From Pseudomonas campi (lineage in GTDB: Bacteria; Pseudomonadota; Gammaproteobacteria; Pseudomonadales; Pseudomonadaceae), in contig NZ_CP053697.2 in the NCBI RefSeq assembly GCF_013200955.2, positions 4,030,001-4,094,000 of the forward strand: a DNA stretch of 64,000 nucleotides, given 5' to 3'. This document shows, piece by piece, positions 8,793-15,901 of this stretch. The position numbers and the translations under genes were made by a program. How positions within the stretch are numbered: the stretch's first letter is position 1; each line of letters begins with the position of its first letter. Below the pieces are notes generated by a model, which saw nothing but the letters and a program-made list of their open reading frames with translations, had not been told where the DNA came from and searched no databases.

Positions 8793-9653
8793 TCAGCGCA
8801 GCGTGGCAGCAATCTCATGGATATCGGCGCGATGGGCGAGCACCAGCTCCAGCTCGCCATTGGCACTGACGAAATTCAGCGGCGGCAACAGCTTGTGGTA
8901 AGCCGCCAGCTCCACCAGCAGCGGCAGCTCGGCTTGCGGGTTCTGCTCCTTGATCGCATGGAACAGCGCCAGGTTGACCAGATCGATCAGCCCCAGCTCG
9001 CGGCTTTCACACAGACTCCAGTTGCCGGCGTTGCGGATCACCCCGATGTACTCGTCGTCCACCGCCCACTTCTTCAGCACGATCACCCCGAGCGACTTGC
9101 TGTACTCGCGGCACAGCTTGTAATACAGCTCGCCGGAAGGAATCTGCGCCTCATCCTTGAACGCCGACAGCACCGCCAGGGTGCCCACCTCGCTGAGCAG
9201 GCTGGCCAGCAACGCATGCTCCGGCGCCACATGGCCGAGCAGGCGGGCAAGCATGGCGCTGGTGCTGGCCTTGAGCACCAGGCGCTCCCACACCTCGACG
9301 AACAACCGCTTGTGCGCCGCGCTGTGCAGGGTGAACAGGCTGCGAATGCTGTGCACCATGGTGATGCGATCCACCTCGGCCATGCCGAGTAGGGTGATCA
9401 CCTCATGCAGCGTCTTGGGCACCAGCGCATGCCGATAAAGCGCGCAGGAGGCATGCTTCATCAGAATCGCGCTCAACGCCGGATCACGGCTGACCAGCCG
9501 TACCAGCGCCGGCACCGTCATCCGCTCGTCACTCAGGGCCCGGCGGATATCCAGGGTAATGGTCGGCAGGCTGGGCAACTGCTCCTGACCCTGCATCAGC
9601 TGCGACACCACCCGCCGGTAGATCGAATAATCGGACGTCTCATTGACCAACAC
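8793..9653 (-). CDS. HDOD domain protein
   Basis: A 286-residue protein spanning a single HDOD domain, a catalytically silent relative of HD phosphohydrolases that is common in signalling proteins of Pseudomonas. Typical features are the N-terminal LPSLPTITLDIRRALSDE, the SRDPALSAILMKHASCA helix pair, the ITLLGMAEVDRITM segment and the later LLASLLSEVGTLAVL region where HD proteins would carry metal ligands. The start is GTG at 9653, with GGAGG just upstream on the minus strand. It borders the cassette array and seems to be the last core gene before it. Confidence 0.85.
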   Translation of the reverse strand: MLVNETSDYSIYRRVVSQLMQGQEQLPSLPTITLDIRRALSDERMTVPALVRLVSRDPALSAILMKHASCALYRHALVPKTLHEVITLLGMAEVDRITMVHSIRSLFTLHSAAHKRLFVEVWERLVLKASTSAMLARLLGHVAPEHALLASLLSEVGTLAVLSAFKDEAQIPSGELYYKLCREYSKSLGVIVLKKWAVDDEYIGVIRNAGNWSLCESRELGLIDLVNLALFHAIKEQNPQAELPLLVELAAYHKLLPPLNFVSANGELELVLAHRADIHEIAATLR

Positions 9654-9895
9654 ACACCTCCGCGCACTTCCGTTGCAGTGTAGGTGGCGCTCGGCGGGTG
9701 GTGAGACAAAGGCACAGCGTTACGCGGTGGACAGGTCAGGGGGGAGTCAGTAGGTTCGGCTCAAGTGCTCGGGACGATGCTCGGGAGCCGAGGGCGCTGA
9801 CCCCGTCGCGGCTTCTCCCAAGGCTTTCGCATTAACTATGGCAGCCTCTAGACAGAAAACGATCAAGGTCTGGCAAGGAATATTAGGAGGCAAGG

Positions 9896-10210
9896 ATGCT
9901 CAAAACCGAGTCATGGCGGAAATATTTATTCATAGTATTCATACATTCATTACCGGCTGCACTCATCACAGCAATCTCATTTTTCATGTATTCATCGCTT
10001 GAATCGGAATGCCATGTGAGCAATGTATTACAAGAAAAAATGAGAGCTCGCTTGTCGAAGTCAGAGCTGCAGTCAGCTCGCCCTAGTTCTGGATCCGGGG
10101 GGTGCCCTGTATTGTTCTTTTACATGAGAGATGACGGGGCAGGTGCTTGCGCAGGAGGTTCTGAAAATATATTTCGCGGACCTGAAATTTATTTTGACAG
10201 TTGCGGTTGA
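9896..10210 (+). CDS. Cassette gene A: small membrane-anchored protein, unknown
   Basis: I do not recognise this 104-residue protein. It has one hydrophobic segment near residues 10-32 (LFIVFIHSLPAALITAISFF) and a Cys-containing remainder that would lie outside the membrane. The ATG at 9896 has a textbook ribosome-binding site (AGGAGG at 9885-9890). Base composition is clearly more AT-rich than the surrounding genes. An attC-like site begins 9 bp after the stop codon, the spacing expected of an integron gene cassette. The 240 bp upstream hold no gene, no recognisable attC and no integrase. Confidence 0.6.
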   Translation: MLKTESWRKYLFIVFIHSLPAALITAISFFMYSSLESECHVSNVLQEKMRARLSKSELQSARPSSGSGGCPVLFFYMRDDGAGACAGGSENIFRGPEIYFDSCG

Positions 10211-10218
10211 GTGCAAGC

Positions 10219-10294
10219 TCCTAACAACTGATTCAAACCGTTCGCTACGCTCACCGGGATGGGTTAAAGCCAACCCCTTAACCAAACGTTAGGC
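10219..10294 (+). other. attC-like recombination site 1 (best preserved)
   Basis: The left end TCCTAAC (10219-10225) pairs with the right end GTTAGGC (10288-10294); the latter fits the R' core consensus GTTRRRY exactly. Inside are a TTCAAACCG L''-like and a CCCCTTAACCAAA L'-like segment, and a central imperfect palindrome with CGCTACGCTC. Length is about 76 bp. This is the layout of an integron attC site. The central sequence resembles sites I associate with Pseudomonas chromosomal integrons, from memory. Confidence 0.8.
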
Positions 10295-10310
10295 AAAGGA
10301 AGGCATCACA

Positions 10311-10658
10311 GTGCCTGGCTGGCGACGCGAATTCATAAAACTATTCCCGCAACATCAGAGTGCAGCGCAAGCAGAAACATACTCTGGCGCACTGGTTCAA
10401 CAGCCGCTTTTCTTCATCCTCAAAGAGGCCATAATTCTTGGCGAGACCGACAATATTAAAAGAGTTATTTCTTACGTTAAGTGGCTTGACCAAAACCCTG
10501 CAGCCAGTTGCACCGCAGAAATTGAAGAAGACCTATTTATACCGATAGCAGAATCCAGAGACCTGCGCACAGGCCTGCTAAAAACACTCAACAAGCATGA
10601 TTTCGAGTCAATAAAGAAATACTTCATAGCAAGCTGGCAAAGCGAAGAACATCGATAA
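10311..10658 (+). CDS. Cassette gene B: small cytoplasmic protein, unknown
   Basis: A 115-residue soluble, mainly helical protein (WRREFIKLFPQHQSAA..., ILGETDNIKRVISYVKWLDQ...) with no signal peptide or membrane segment. I do not recognise the family. Starts with GTG at 10311, preceded by AAGGAAGG at about 10296-10303, which itself sits directly against the R' end of attC site 1, as is usual for cassette genes. Codon use is AT-richer than in the flanking core genes. Confidence 0.6.
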   Translation: MPGWRREFIKLFPQHQSAAQAETYSGALVQQPLFFILKEAIILGETDNIKRVISYVKWLDQNPAASCTAEIEEDLFIPIAESRDLRTGLLKTLNKHDFESIKKYFIASWQSEEHR

Positions 10659-10713
10659 TGAATTCAACTCAATACACAGCTAGCCTTTTCAATCTGACGC
10701 ATCTGCGTAACCT

Positions 10714-10786
10714 GCCTAGCAAACGGCTCAAACCACTCGCCGCGCTCGCTGGAGCGGGCTAAAGCCTCCTTTAACCAAACGGTATT
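10714..10786 (+). other. attC-like recombination site 2 (right core degraded)
   Basis: The left core GCCTAGC (10714-10720) differs by one base from the complement of GTTAGGC. L''-like GGCTCAAACCA, central CGCGCTCGCTGGAGCG and L'-like CCTTTAACCAAAC follow in the same order as in site 1, but the right core that should read GTTAGGC is GGTATTT. The site therefore looks mutated and probably weak or inactive. Confidence 0.6.
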
Positions 10787-10801
10787 TTTCAAAGGTAGCA
10801 T

Positions 10802-11158
10802 GTGAGCAACCTCATCAAGATTTTTCTCTCAGCAACAATAACCACCACAGTTATATTAATGACCCAGCATTATCTGGAAAATAAACCAGCAGAAATGAGC
10901 CGGGAGGAATTGCGCCTTATAAGTTCGTGCAATTTCCCTGTATCCCGTACAGAGCCCCTCACCACTGAAGAAACCTGCGTCGTAGATTTACTTAAAACCA
11001 GATGCAACAAGATAGACTCCTGTTACGTAGACTGCATTACATCAGGAGATGGTTTGGATATTGGAGGCGGGTGTCCGCATCTGTGCAACTATGCAAACAG
11101 AAAGCACTGGCGCCCACCGGCTGAAATCGCGAAGTGCGCCAAGCCTCAGCAAAATTGA
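10802..11158 (+). CDS. Cassette gene C: Cys-rich exported or anchored protein, unknown
   Basis: A 118-residue protein with an N-terminal hydrophobic helix (LIKIFLSATITTTVILM) that can be a signal anchor, followed by a polar region with nine cysteines (SCNF, TCVVD, RCNK, SCYVDC, GCPHLC, KC), suggesting a periplasmic disulfide-rich domain. No family is recognised. Start GTG at 10802; an overlapping ATG at 10800 is out of frame. A GGTAG is just upstream. It begins 16 bp after attC-like site 2 and is followed within a few bases by site 3. Confidence 0.6.
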   Translation: MSNLIKIFLSATITTTVILMTQHYLENKPAEMSREELRLISSCNFPVSRTEPLTTEETCVVDLLKTRCNKIDSCYVDCITSGDGLDIGGGCPHLCNYANRKHWRPPAEIAKCAKPQQN

Positions 11159-11160
11159 AC

Positions 11161-11229
11161 ACATAACAAATGGCCCAAGCCGCTCGCTCGGGATCGGCTT
11201 AAAGCCGGCCCCTTAATCAACCGTTAGAG
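11161..11229 (+). other. attC-like recombination site 3
   Basis: The left core ACATAAC (11161-11167) and right core GTTAGAG (11223-11229) are near-consensus and mostly complementary. The interior has GGCCCAAGCCG, CGCTCGCTCG, GGCTTAAAGCC and CCCCTTAATCAA in the same order as site 1. Length is about 69 bp. Confidence 0.7.
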
Positions 11230-11234
11230 ACCAC

Positions 11235-11552
11235 ATGTCACTGCTTCTCGCCCGCTTACTGCTTGCCCTAGCATCCGTGGCTTGGCTACGTGCACTGGGT
11301 GGCATTTGGTACGCACACTTCTTCGTGAGCGATATCGTTGAGCCAAAGAACATCATGTCCCGACAAACCGCAGCGAGCTTAATATCTCTAGAGGTCGGTT
11401 GGTGGCTCGCACTTGCCGCTTTGGCGCTCTCCGGCTTGTTGCTCGCATTGTCTCGGAGCCGGCCCCGCCCAGCGTTCTGGGCCGCACTAGTCAGTGGCGC
11501 GTATGTCACCCCAGTAGTTCTCGTGATTAGCTATGTACAGCTCATTCATTAG
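11235..11552 (+). CDS. Cassette gene D: small three-helix membrane protein, unknown
   Basis: A 105-residue protein with three hydrophobic segments (about residues 2-22, 52-72, 80-102) and almost no soluble part, hence an inner-membrane protein of unknown role. Start ATG at 11235 lies only 5 bp after the right core of attC-like site 3, so part of its ribosome-binding region is the attC end itself. GC content is higher than in genes A-C, which suggests a different donor. No family is recognised. Confidence 0.6.
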   Translation: MSLLLARLLLALASVAWLRALGGIWYAHFFVSDIVEPKNIMSRQTAASLISLEVGWWLALAALALSGLLLALSRSRPRPAFWAALVSGAYVTPVVLVISYVQLIH

Positions 11553-11594
11553 CTCCGCAGTCGGGACACGCCTCAATGGGAAGCACCTGCCCGC

Positions 11595-11671
11595 CTCTAA
11601 CAACGAGTTTAAGTCACCCGCCTCGATCGCTCCGGACCACATCCCGCGGCCCCTTCAGCAAAACGTTCGTC
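11595..11671 (+). other. attC-like recombination site 4 (degraded)
   Basis: The left core CTCTAAC (11595-11601) is good. An L''-like GAGTTTAAGTCACC and L'-like GGCCCCTTCAGCAAAAC follow, but the right core reads GTTCGTC where GTTRRRY is expected. Order and spacing match the other sites; the central palindrome is poor. Confidence 0.5.
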
Positions 11672-11687
11672 CCTTATAGGAGTTTCA

Positions 11688-12209
11688 GTGACCACGCAAA
11701 AAGAAGTCGAACGCATCCTGCGCGTCGACCATGCCGGAGAGCGTGGCGCTATCAGTATCTATACAACTCAAATCGCCATTTCCAGGCGCCTGTGGCCAAG
11801 CTGCGTTCCTGCGCTTGAAGAAATGTTGGCGCATGAGAAGTCGCACTACCGGACATTCGAGTCAGAACTGCGAAAAAGGCATGCGCGCACCTGTTATGCC
11901 CTCCCCCTGTGGAACCTGGGCGGTGCAACCCTGGGCCTGATCACAGCCCTGCTCGGGCCGAAAGCCATCTGGTCATGCACTGCCGCCGTCGAAAGTACCG
12001 TCTACAAACACCTGCAAGAGCAGCTTCACTTTCTAGAACAGCACGACCAGGCGGCCTGGCTGGCCGTCAAGGCGATTGAGGCAGACGAGAAATCCCACCT
12101 TGAGCACGCGCTGGACAATGGTGGTGAGCCAGTTAGAGCCAATTGGCTTATTTGGGCAGTCGTCTCTTCGTGTACATCCATGGCTATCTGGCTCTCGCGC
12201 AAGCTATGA
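11688..12209 (+). CDS. COQ7-type demethoxyubiquinone hydroxylase-family protein (cassette gene E)
   Basis: A 173-residue di-iron protein of the COQ7 family, whose known members hydroxylate demethoxyubiquinone in ubiquinone synthesis. The metal ligands are visible: an early Glu in RVDHAGERGAISIYTTQ, ExxH in LAHEKSHYRTF, a Glu in AAVESTVYKHL and a second ExxH in IEADEKSHLEHA. A hydrophobic C-terminal segment (LIWAVVSSCTSMAIWL) suggests membrane association. Start GTG at 11688 with AGGAG at about 11679-11683. It follows attC-like site 4 and precedes a degenerate site 5, so it appears to be a cassette rather than the core coq7 gene; whether it works in quinone synthesis is inference. Confidence 0.85.
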   Translation: MTTQKEVERILRVDHAGERGAISIYTTQIAISRRLWPSCVPALEEMLAHEKSHYRTFESELRKRHARTCYALPLWNLGGATLGLITALLGPKAIWSCTAAVESTVYKHLQEQLHFLEQHDQAAWLAVKAIEADEKSHLEHALDNGGEPVRANWLIWAVVSSCTSMAIWLSRKL

Positions 12210-12212
12210 ACT

Positions 12213-12262
12213 GCCCAGCAGCCGGTTAAAGTCGTTCGCTACGCACCAGCACCCCGTTGCAA
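12213..12262 (+). other. attC-like site 5 remnant
   Basis: GCCCAGC (12213-12219), then GGTTAAAGTCG, CGTTCGCTACGC and CCCCGTTGCAAC, a short and eroded version of the pattern in sites 1-4. It marks the probable right edge of the cassette island, since the next gene (GNAT) looks like an ordinary core gene. Confidence 0.4.
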
Positions 12263-12285
12263 CCTTGCACCACAGAGCCGCCCCC

Positions 12286-12759
12286 ATGCCCATCACCTGG
12301 TTTATCCGCCATCACGCCGACCTCTCCATCCACGAGCTTTACGCCCTGCTCGCCTTGCGCACGCAGGTGTTCGTGGTGGAGCAGAACTGCCCTTATCTGG
12401 ATGTGGATGGGCAGGACCTGCTCGGTGCTACCTGCCACCTGCTGGCCTGGCAGGGCGATGTGCTGGTGGCCTATCTGCGCCTGCTCGACCCGGCGAAACA
12501 GGGCGGTGATGTGGTGATCGGCCGCGTGGCGGTCGCCCCTGAGGCGCGCGGCATGGGGCTCGGTCATGCACTGATGGAGCGGGCGTTGCGGGCCTGTGCC
12601 GAGCGCTGGCCGGGCTTGCCGATATATCTGTCGGCCCAGGCGCACCTGCAGGGCTACTACGGCCGTTATGGCTTCGCGCCGGTCGGCGAGGTCTATCTGG
12701 AAGACGCTATCCCGCATATCGGCATGCGCCGCCGCTCCACACAATCTCCACAGACCTGA
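12286..12759 (+). CDS. GNAT acetyltransferase, ElaA-like
   Basis: A 157-residue N-acetyltransferase of the ElaA type. The acetyl-CoA loop is visible as VAVAPEARGMGLGHALM (R/Q-x-x-G-x-G/A form) and the N-terminal ALRTQVFVVEQNCPYLDVDGQD is the family signature. The C-terminal YGRYGFAPVGEVYLEDAIPHIGM matches the usual end. The acceptor substrate is unknown for the family. ATG 12286 is used; the frame runs open upstream into the cassette island but that part has no family resemblance. Confidence 0.85.
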   Translation: MPITWFIRHHADLSIHELYALLALRTQVFVVEQNCPYLDVDGQDLLGATCHLLAWQGDVLVAYLRLLDPAKQGGDVVIGRVAVAPEARGMGLGHALMERALRACAERWPGLPIYLSAQAHLQGYYGRYGFAPVGEVYLEDAIPHIGMRRRSTQSPQT

Positions 12760-12816
12760 CCCAGCGCCTCCATCCTGGCGCCGCAGACTGCCGGCCTTCA
12801 CCAAGGAGGACGGGCA

Positions 12817-13626
12817 ATGCTGATGATGTTGGGACTCTTGCTCTGCGCACTGCTGGTGCTAACTGCACTGGTTCGCGGGCTGTTGCTGTTTCCCTGGTGC
12901 GGGGCCCGGCGCGGCTGGTCGCTGGCGCTGCGGCGCTATGGCCTGAGCGTGCTGCTGTGCGTCAGTGTGACAGCGTGGGAGTTGGGCGCCTTGTATGGCT
13001 TCAGCTGGCGCCATCTCGGCCGGGTCAGTCAGGTCGAGATGGCCAATACCGCCGTGGCCTATGCCTACCCGCAGGTGTATGCCGACCTGGGCGAGCTGCG
13101 CCATGACTATGCCCGCTTCCGGCCCTCGGTCAGCTATTGGAACAGCTGGCGCTTCGAGGAGCGCATCACTGTGTGGGACAAACTGCTGGGCGACACCGAC
13201 TACCAGGTGCGCCTGCCCGACCGCGTGGTGGTGCTGAATGTGCATGGCACTCCGCAGTATGACTACGCCTTGGAGGATGAACAGATCATCGCCCCCGACC
13301 GCGCGGATATGGGCCTGATTGCCCGCGTGCAGAGCCGTGACTCCTACGCCACCGAGCTACAGGATTTGCAGGCCAGCTGGTCGCAGCCAGGGCGTGGCGA
13401 GGTTCGCCTGCAAGAGCGCTGCTTGAGCGCCTACAGCGCCCAGCCACGGGGCCTGAACCTGCAGCTGACGGCCAAGGAGCACCATCCGCTGACGATCACT
13501 CCGCGCTTCGGCTTCTATCGCATGACCCTGGGCCTCAGCCCTGCCGACGACTATGGCTACGGCAGCCAGGATATCCAGCGCATCAGCCGCGCCGAGTTCA
13601 TGCGCCTGCGTGACTGCAACGACTAG
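12817..13626 (+). CDS. Membrane-anchored protein of unknown function
   Basis: I do not recognise this 269-residue protein. It has two hydrophobic segments (residues about 2-25 and 36-60), then a long soluble domain rich in aromatic and charged residues with a YGYGSQDIQRISRAEFMRLRDC C-terminal stretch. A strong AAGGAGG ribosome-binding site precedes the ATG at 12817. It lies 57 bp after the GNAT gene on the same strand and could be cotranscribed; it is convergent with the next gene. Confidence 0.6.
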   Translation: MLMMLGLLLCALLVLTALVRGLLLFPWCGARRGWSLALRRYGLSVLLCVSVTAWELGALYGFSWRHLGRVSQVEMANTAVAYAYPQVYADLGELRHDYARFRPSVSYWNSWRFEERITVWDKLLGDTDYQVRLPDRVVVLNVHGTPQYDYALEDEQIIAPDRADMGLIARVQSRDSYATELQDLQASWSQPGRGEVRLQERCLSAYSAQPRGLNLQLTAKEHHPLTITPRFGFYRMTLGLSPADDYGYGSQDIQRISRAEFMRLRDCND

Positions 13627-13644
13627 TGCGGGGCGCCAAGTGTG

Positions 13645-14397
13645 CTAGTCCGGCAACTCCTGCCCCGGCAGCCAGCGGTGGTAAATCGTGCTGAAACTGC
13701 CGTCGGCCTTCATCGCATCCAATGTCGTCTGCCACTGAGCAATCAGCGCATCGTCGGTCGATGGCGAGAAGGCGATGTAGGCATAGCTGCGCAGAAAGCT
13801 GTGCAAAGGCTCGACATCCTCAGGCTTGAGATCACCCAGGGCGAGCAGGCTGGCCAGGGTGACGTTGTCCGCCACCACCACGGGTACCCTCCGATGACGC
13901 AACATGGTCATCATCTGTTTCGGCCCGATCACCCCATAGAGGTTGGGCAGGCCTTTGGCCTGGAGCGTCTGGTAGCTGTACCACTGGCGCGGCACGGCAA
14001 TGGTGCCGACCTTGCTGGCGTCGTCCAGGCTGTCGATGGTCAAGCCGGAACCCTTGAGGGCATAGAAACTGGTGACGCCGACGATGATCGGCCCAACCCA
14101 CTTGAACAGCTGTTCGCGCTCCTCGGTGCGCATGGCGACGAACAACCCGGTATTGGGCTCGTTCAGCGTCGCCTGGTAGCCACGGGCCCAGGGCACCACC
14201 TCGATAGACGCCTGCTGCCCGGTACGACGGAGGATTTCCTTCACCACCTCGACGCCGAGCCCGGCAGGCTTGCCCGCCTGGCTGAAGTTCAGCGGCGGGT
14301 ACTCCTCGGTGTACAGCTGCAAGGGCTCGGCCGCCAGCCCCAGGCCGGCGTAGCAGAACATCAGGCAGAGCAGGCAGCAGCGGCGAAGAGCGCGCAT
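13645..14397 (-). CDS. Periplasmic solute-binding protein, SBP_bac_3 family (orphan)
   Basis: A 250-residue protein with a signal peptide (RCCLLCLMFCYAGLGLA, cleavage near AEPLQ) followed by an amino-acid-binding-type fold: LQLYTEEYPPLNFSQAG, GLGVEVVKEILRRTG, VPWARGYQATLNEPNTGLFVAMRTEERE. No permease or ATPase gene is adjacent, so it is either a partner of a distant ABC transporter or a free periplasmic sensor/scavenger. It is one of four such orphan binding proteins in the window. Confidence 0.8.
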   Translation of the reverse strand: MRALRRCCLLCLMFCYAGLGLAAEPLQLYTEEYPPLNFSQAGKPAGLGVEVVKEILRRTGQQASIEVVPWARGYQATLNEPNTGLFVAMRTEEREQLFKWVGPIIVGVTSFYALKGSGLTIDSLDDASKVGTIAVPRQWYSYQTLQAKGLPNLYGVIGPKQMMTMLRHRRVPVVVADNVTLASLLALGDLKPEDVEPLHSFLRSYAYIAFSPSTDDALIAQWQTTLDAMKADGSFSTIYHRWLPGQELPD

Positions 14398-14505
14398 GGG
14401 AGATCACCTTGCGGAATCTGCCTGAGTCTAGACCAGCGCATGGGCACAAGACCCCGACCAGGGTGGCCTGCTACCCTGCACACCCGTTCACTGCCCGCCG
14501 CGACC

Positions 14506-14976
14506 ATGGACAAGACCCTTCTGCAACAACAGGTGTGCGAGCACCTGGAGGCCGATCTGGCCATGGCCGTGCGTGCCGCGCAAACCGCCCATGAGGCGGC
14601 CACGCACGAAGAAAACATCGCCGAGAACAAGTACGACACCCTCGGCCTGGAGGCCTCCTACCTGGCCGCCGGGCAAGCACGGCGGGTGGAGGAAATTCGC
14701 CAGGCCCTGCACGCCTGGCGAACCCTGCAGATGCGCGACTTCGACGAGGAACAAGGCATTCAGCTCGGCGCCCTGGTGTTGCTGCAGACAGCCGATGGGC
14801 GGCGCCAGTGCCTGCTGCTCGGCCCCGATGGCGCCGGTCTGAAACTGCCGAGCGCATGGGGCGAGGTCATGTTGATCACCCCGCGCGCACCGCTCGGGCA
14901 GCAACTGCTGGGGCTCGGCGCGGGTGACGAAGTGAGCAGCGGCCCGCAGCGCTGGCAGATCATGCAGGTGATCTGA
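14506..14976 (+). CDS. GreA/GreB-like transcription factor-related protein
   Basis: A 156-residue protein with an N-terminal helical region containing acidic/basic heptads (AAQTAHEAATHEENIAENKYD), like the coiled coil of Gre factors, and a C-terminal GreA/GreB-type domain (GALVLLQTADGRRQCLLLGPDGAG, PRAPLGQQLLGLGAGDEV). The LG..L.GL..GD pattern is typical of the Gre/Rnk C-terminal fold. Whether it enters the RNA polymerase secondary channel as GreA does is not shown. The ATG at 14506 (MDKTLLQQQV) follows a long non-coding reading frame and was chosen because it starts the coiled coil. Confidence 0.75.
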   Translation: MDKTLLQQQVCEHLEADLAMAVRAAQTAHEAATHEENIAENKYDTLGLEASYLAAGQARRVEEIRQALHAWRTLQMRDFDEEQGIQLGALVLLQTADGRRQCLLLGPDGAGLKLPSAWGEVMLITPRAPLGQQLLGLGAGDEVSSGPQRWQIMQVI

Positions 14977-14986
14977 GGCCCATCCG

Positions 14987-15742
14987 TCAAGGAACGGCCA
15001 CTCCGAGGGACTGCCCCAGGCTGGCCAGCCGGCCGCTGGCGATGAACTGACGAAACTGCTCATCGATGCGCTGGCGCAGCGCCGCGTGCCTGGCGTCACG
15101 GGGGAAGGCGAAGTAGCCGCGCTGGATATCCAGCTGCGGCTGCAGCTCTCGTATCTGTGCAGCAAGCTGCTGATCGGCCAGATACGGCCGGGTATTGCGC
15201 TGGTTGCTGGCCAGCAGGTCGACGCGGCCGATGGCGAGCATGCGCAGGCCATTCTGCACGCTCTCGACCACCACCGGGTTGAGCTGCTGGCGAGCCTGCT
15301 CGAACTGCCCGCCGTAGGTCCAGCCACGCACCACCGCAATCCTCCGCCCCTGCAGGTTCTGGTAGAGCCCGTCCCAGGGCGGTTCATGACCGCGGCGGGC
15401 GAAGAGCACCATGCTGTCCTGGTAAAAGGGTTCGGCCGCGAAGGCAAAACGCGCCTCGCGCTCGGCGTTGCGGTAGGGGCCGACGAGGATATCCGCCTGA
15501 CCCAGTTCAACCATGAGTTGCGCCCGCGCCCAGGGATGCAGCTCGAAACGCAGGTTGTCGCCCAGCTCGACCGCCAGGCGGCGTAGTACGGCAGGTGCCA
15601 GGCCGATGAAATGGCCCTCGGCCGTGCGCTCATAGACTTGCGGGAAGTGGGTACCGACTACCAACCATTGGCGGGCCTGCGCCGGCCCGCCGAGCAACAG
15701 GCCGAGCACAGCAGCCAAAAGGTAACGTGGGAAGCAGCGCAT
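14987..15742 (-). CDS. Periplasmic solute-binding protein, SBP_bac_3 family (orphan)
   Basis: A 251-residue protein with a signal peptide (YLLAAVLGLLLGGPAQA) and an SBP_bac_3-type domain: WLVVGTHFPQVYE, HFIGLAPAVLRRLAVELG, LMVELGQADILVGPYRNAEREARFAF, then the hinge-proximal SMVLFARRG. No transporter subunits flank it. It ends 10 bp beyond the convergent Gre-like gene. A relative of the binding protein at 13645-14397, but not a close duplicate. Confidence 0.8.
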   Translation of the reverse strand: MRCFPRYLLAAVLGLLLGGPAQARQWLVVGTHFPQVYERTAEGHFIGLAPAVLRRLAVELGDNLRFELHPWARAQLMVELGQADILVGPYRNAEREARFAFAAEPFYQDSMVLFARRGHEPPWDGLYQNLQGRRIAVVRGWTYGGQFEQARQQLNPVVVESVQNGLRMLAIGRVDLLASNQRNTRPYLADQQLAAQIRELQPQLDIQRGYFAFPRDARHAALRQRIDEQFRQFIASGRLASLGQSLGVAVP

Positions 15743-15860
15743 GTTGCCAATCAGGCCTCGGGGTAATACGTAAGGCTCAACCTAGGGTAGTCGAACCGAC
15801 TGCAGCCAACGATAGCCTGTGTGTCGGCGGCAAAGCGTGACTGAGTAGACCGGCCGGGGC

Positions 15861-15894
15861 GCTGCCAGCAGGTTCTTCTGGGCCTGCCGGCAGC
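15861..15894. terminator. Possible hairpin downstream of the cNMP/rhodanese gene
   Basis: GCTGCCAGCAGG (15861-15872) and CCTGCCGGCAGC (15883-15894) form a 12-bp stem with one wobble pair and a 10-nt loop. It follows the stop codon of the minus-strand gene by 7 bp. There is no T-tract, so intrinsic termination is uncertain. Confidence 0.35.
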
Positions 15895-15901
15895 GCTAGG
15901 C

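Noticed and set aside
9690-9895. Possible attI site or integrase remnant left of the cassette array
   Set aside because: I found no GTTRRRY-type core in a credible context and no tyrosine-recombinase motifs on either strand; a decayed site cannot be excluded.
10073-10285. A 70-codon minus-strand frame over the end of cassette gene A and attC-like site 1
   Set aside because: It is made largely of attC sequence and has no ribosome-binding site or similarity; explained by the recombination site.
11576-11818. An 80-codon plus-strand frame over attC-like site 4 and the start of the COQ7-like gene
   Set aside because: Composition and position indicate an out-of-frame read through the attC-like site; the COQ7 frame is the real one.
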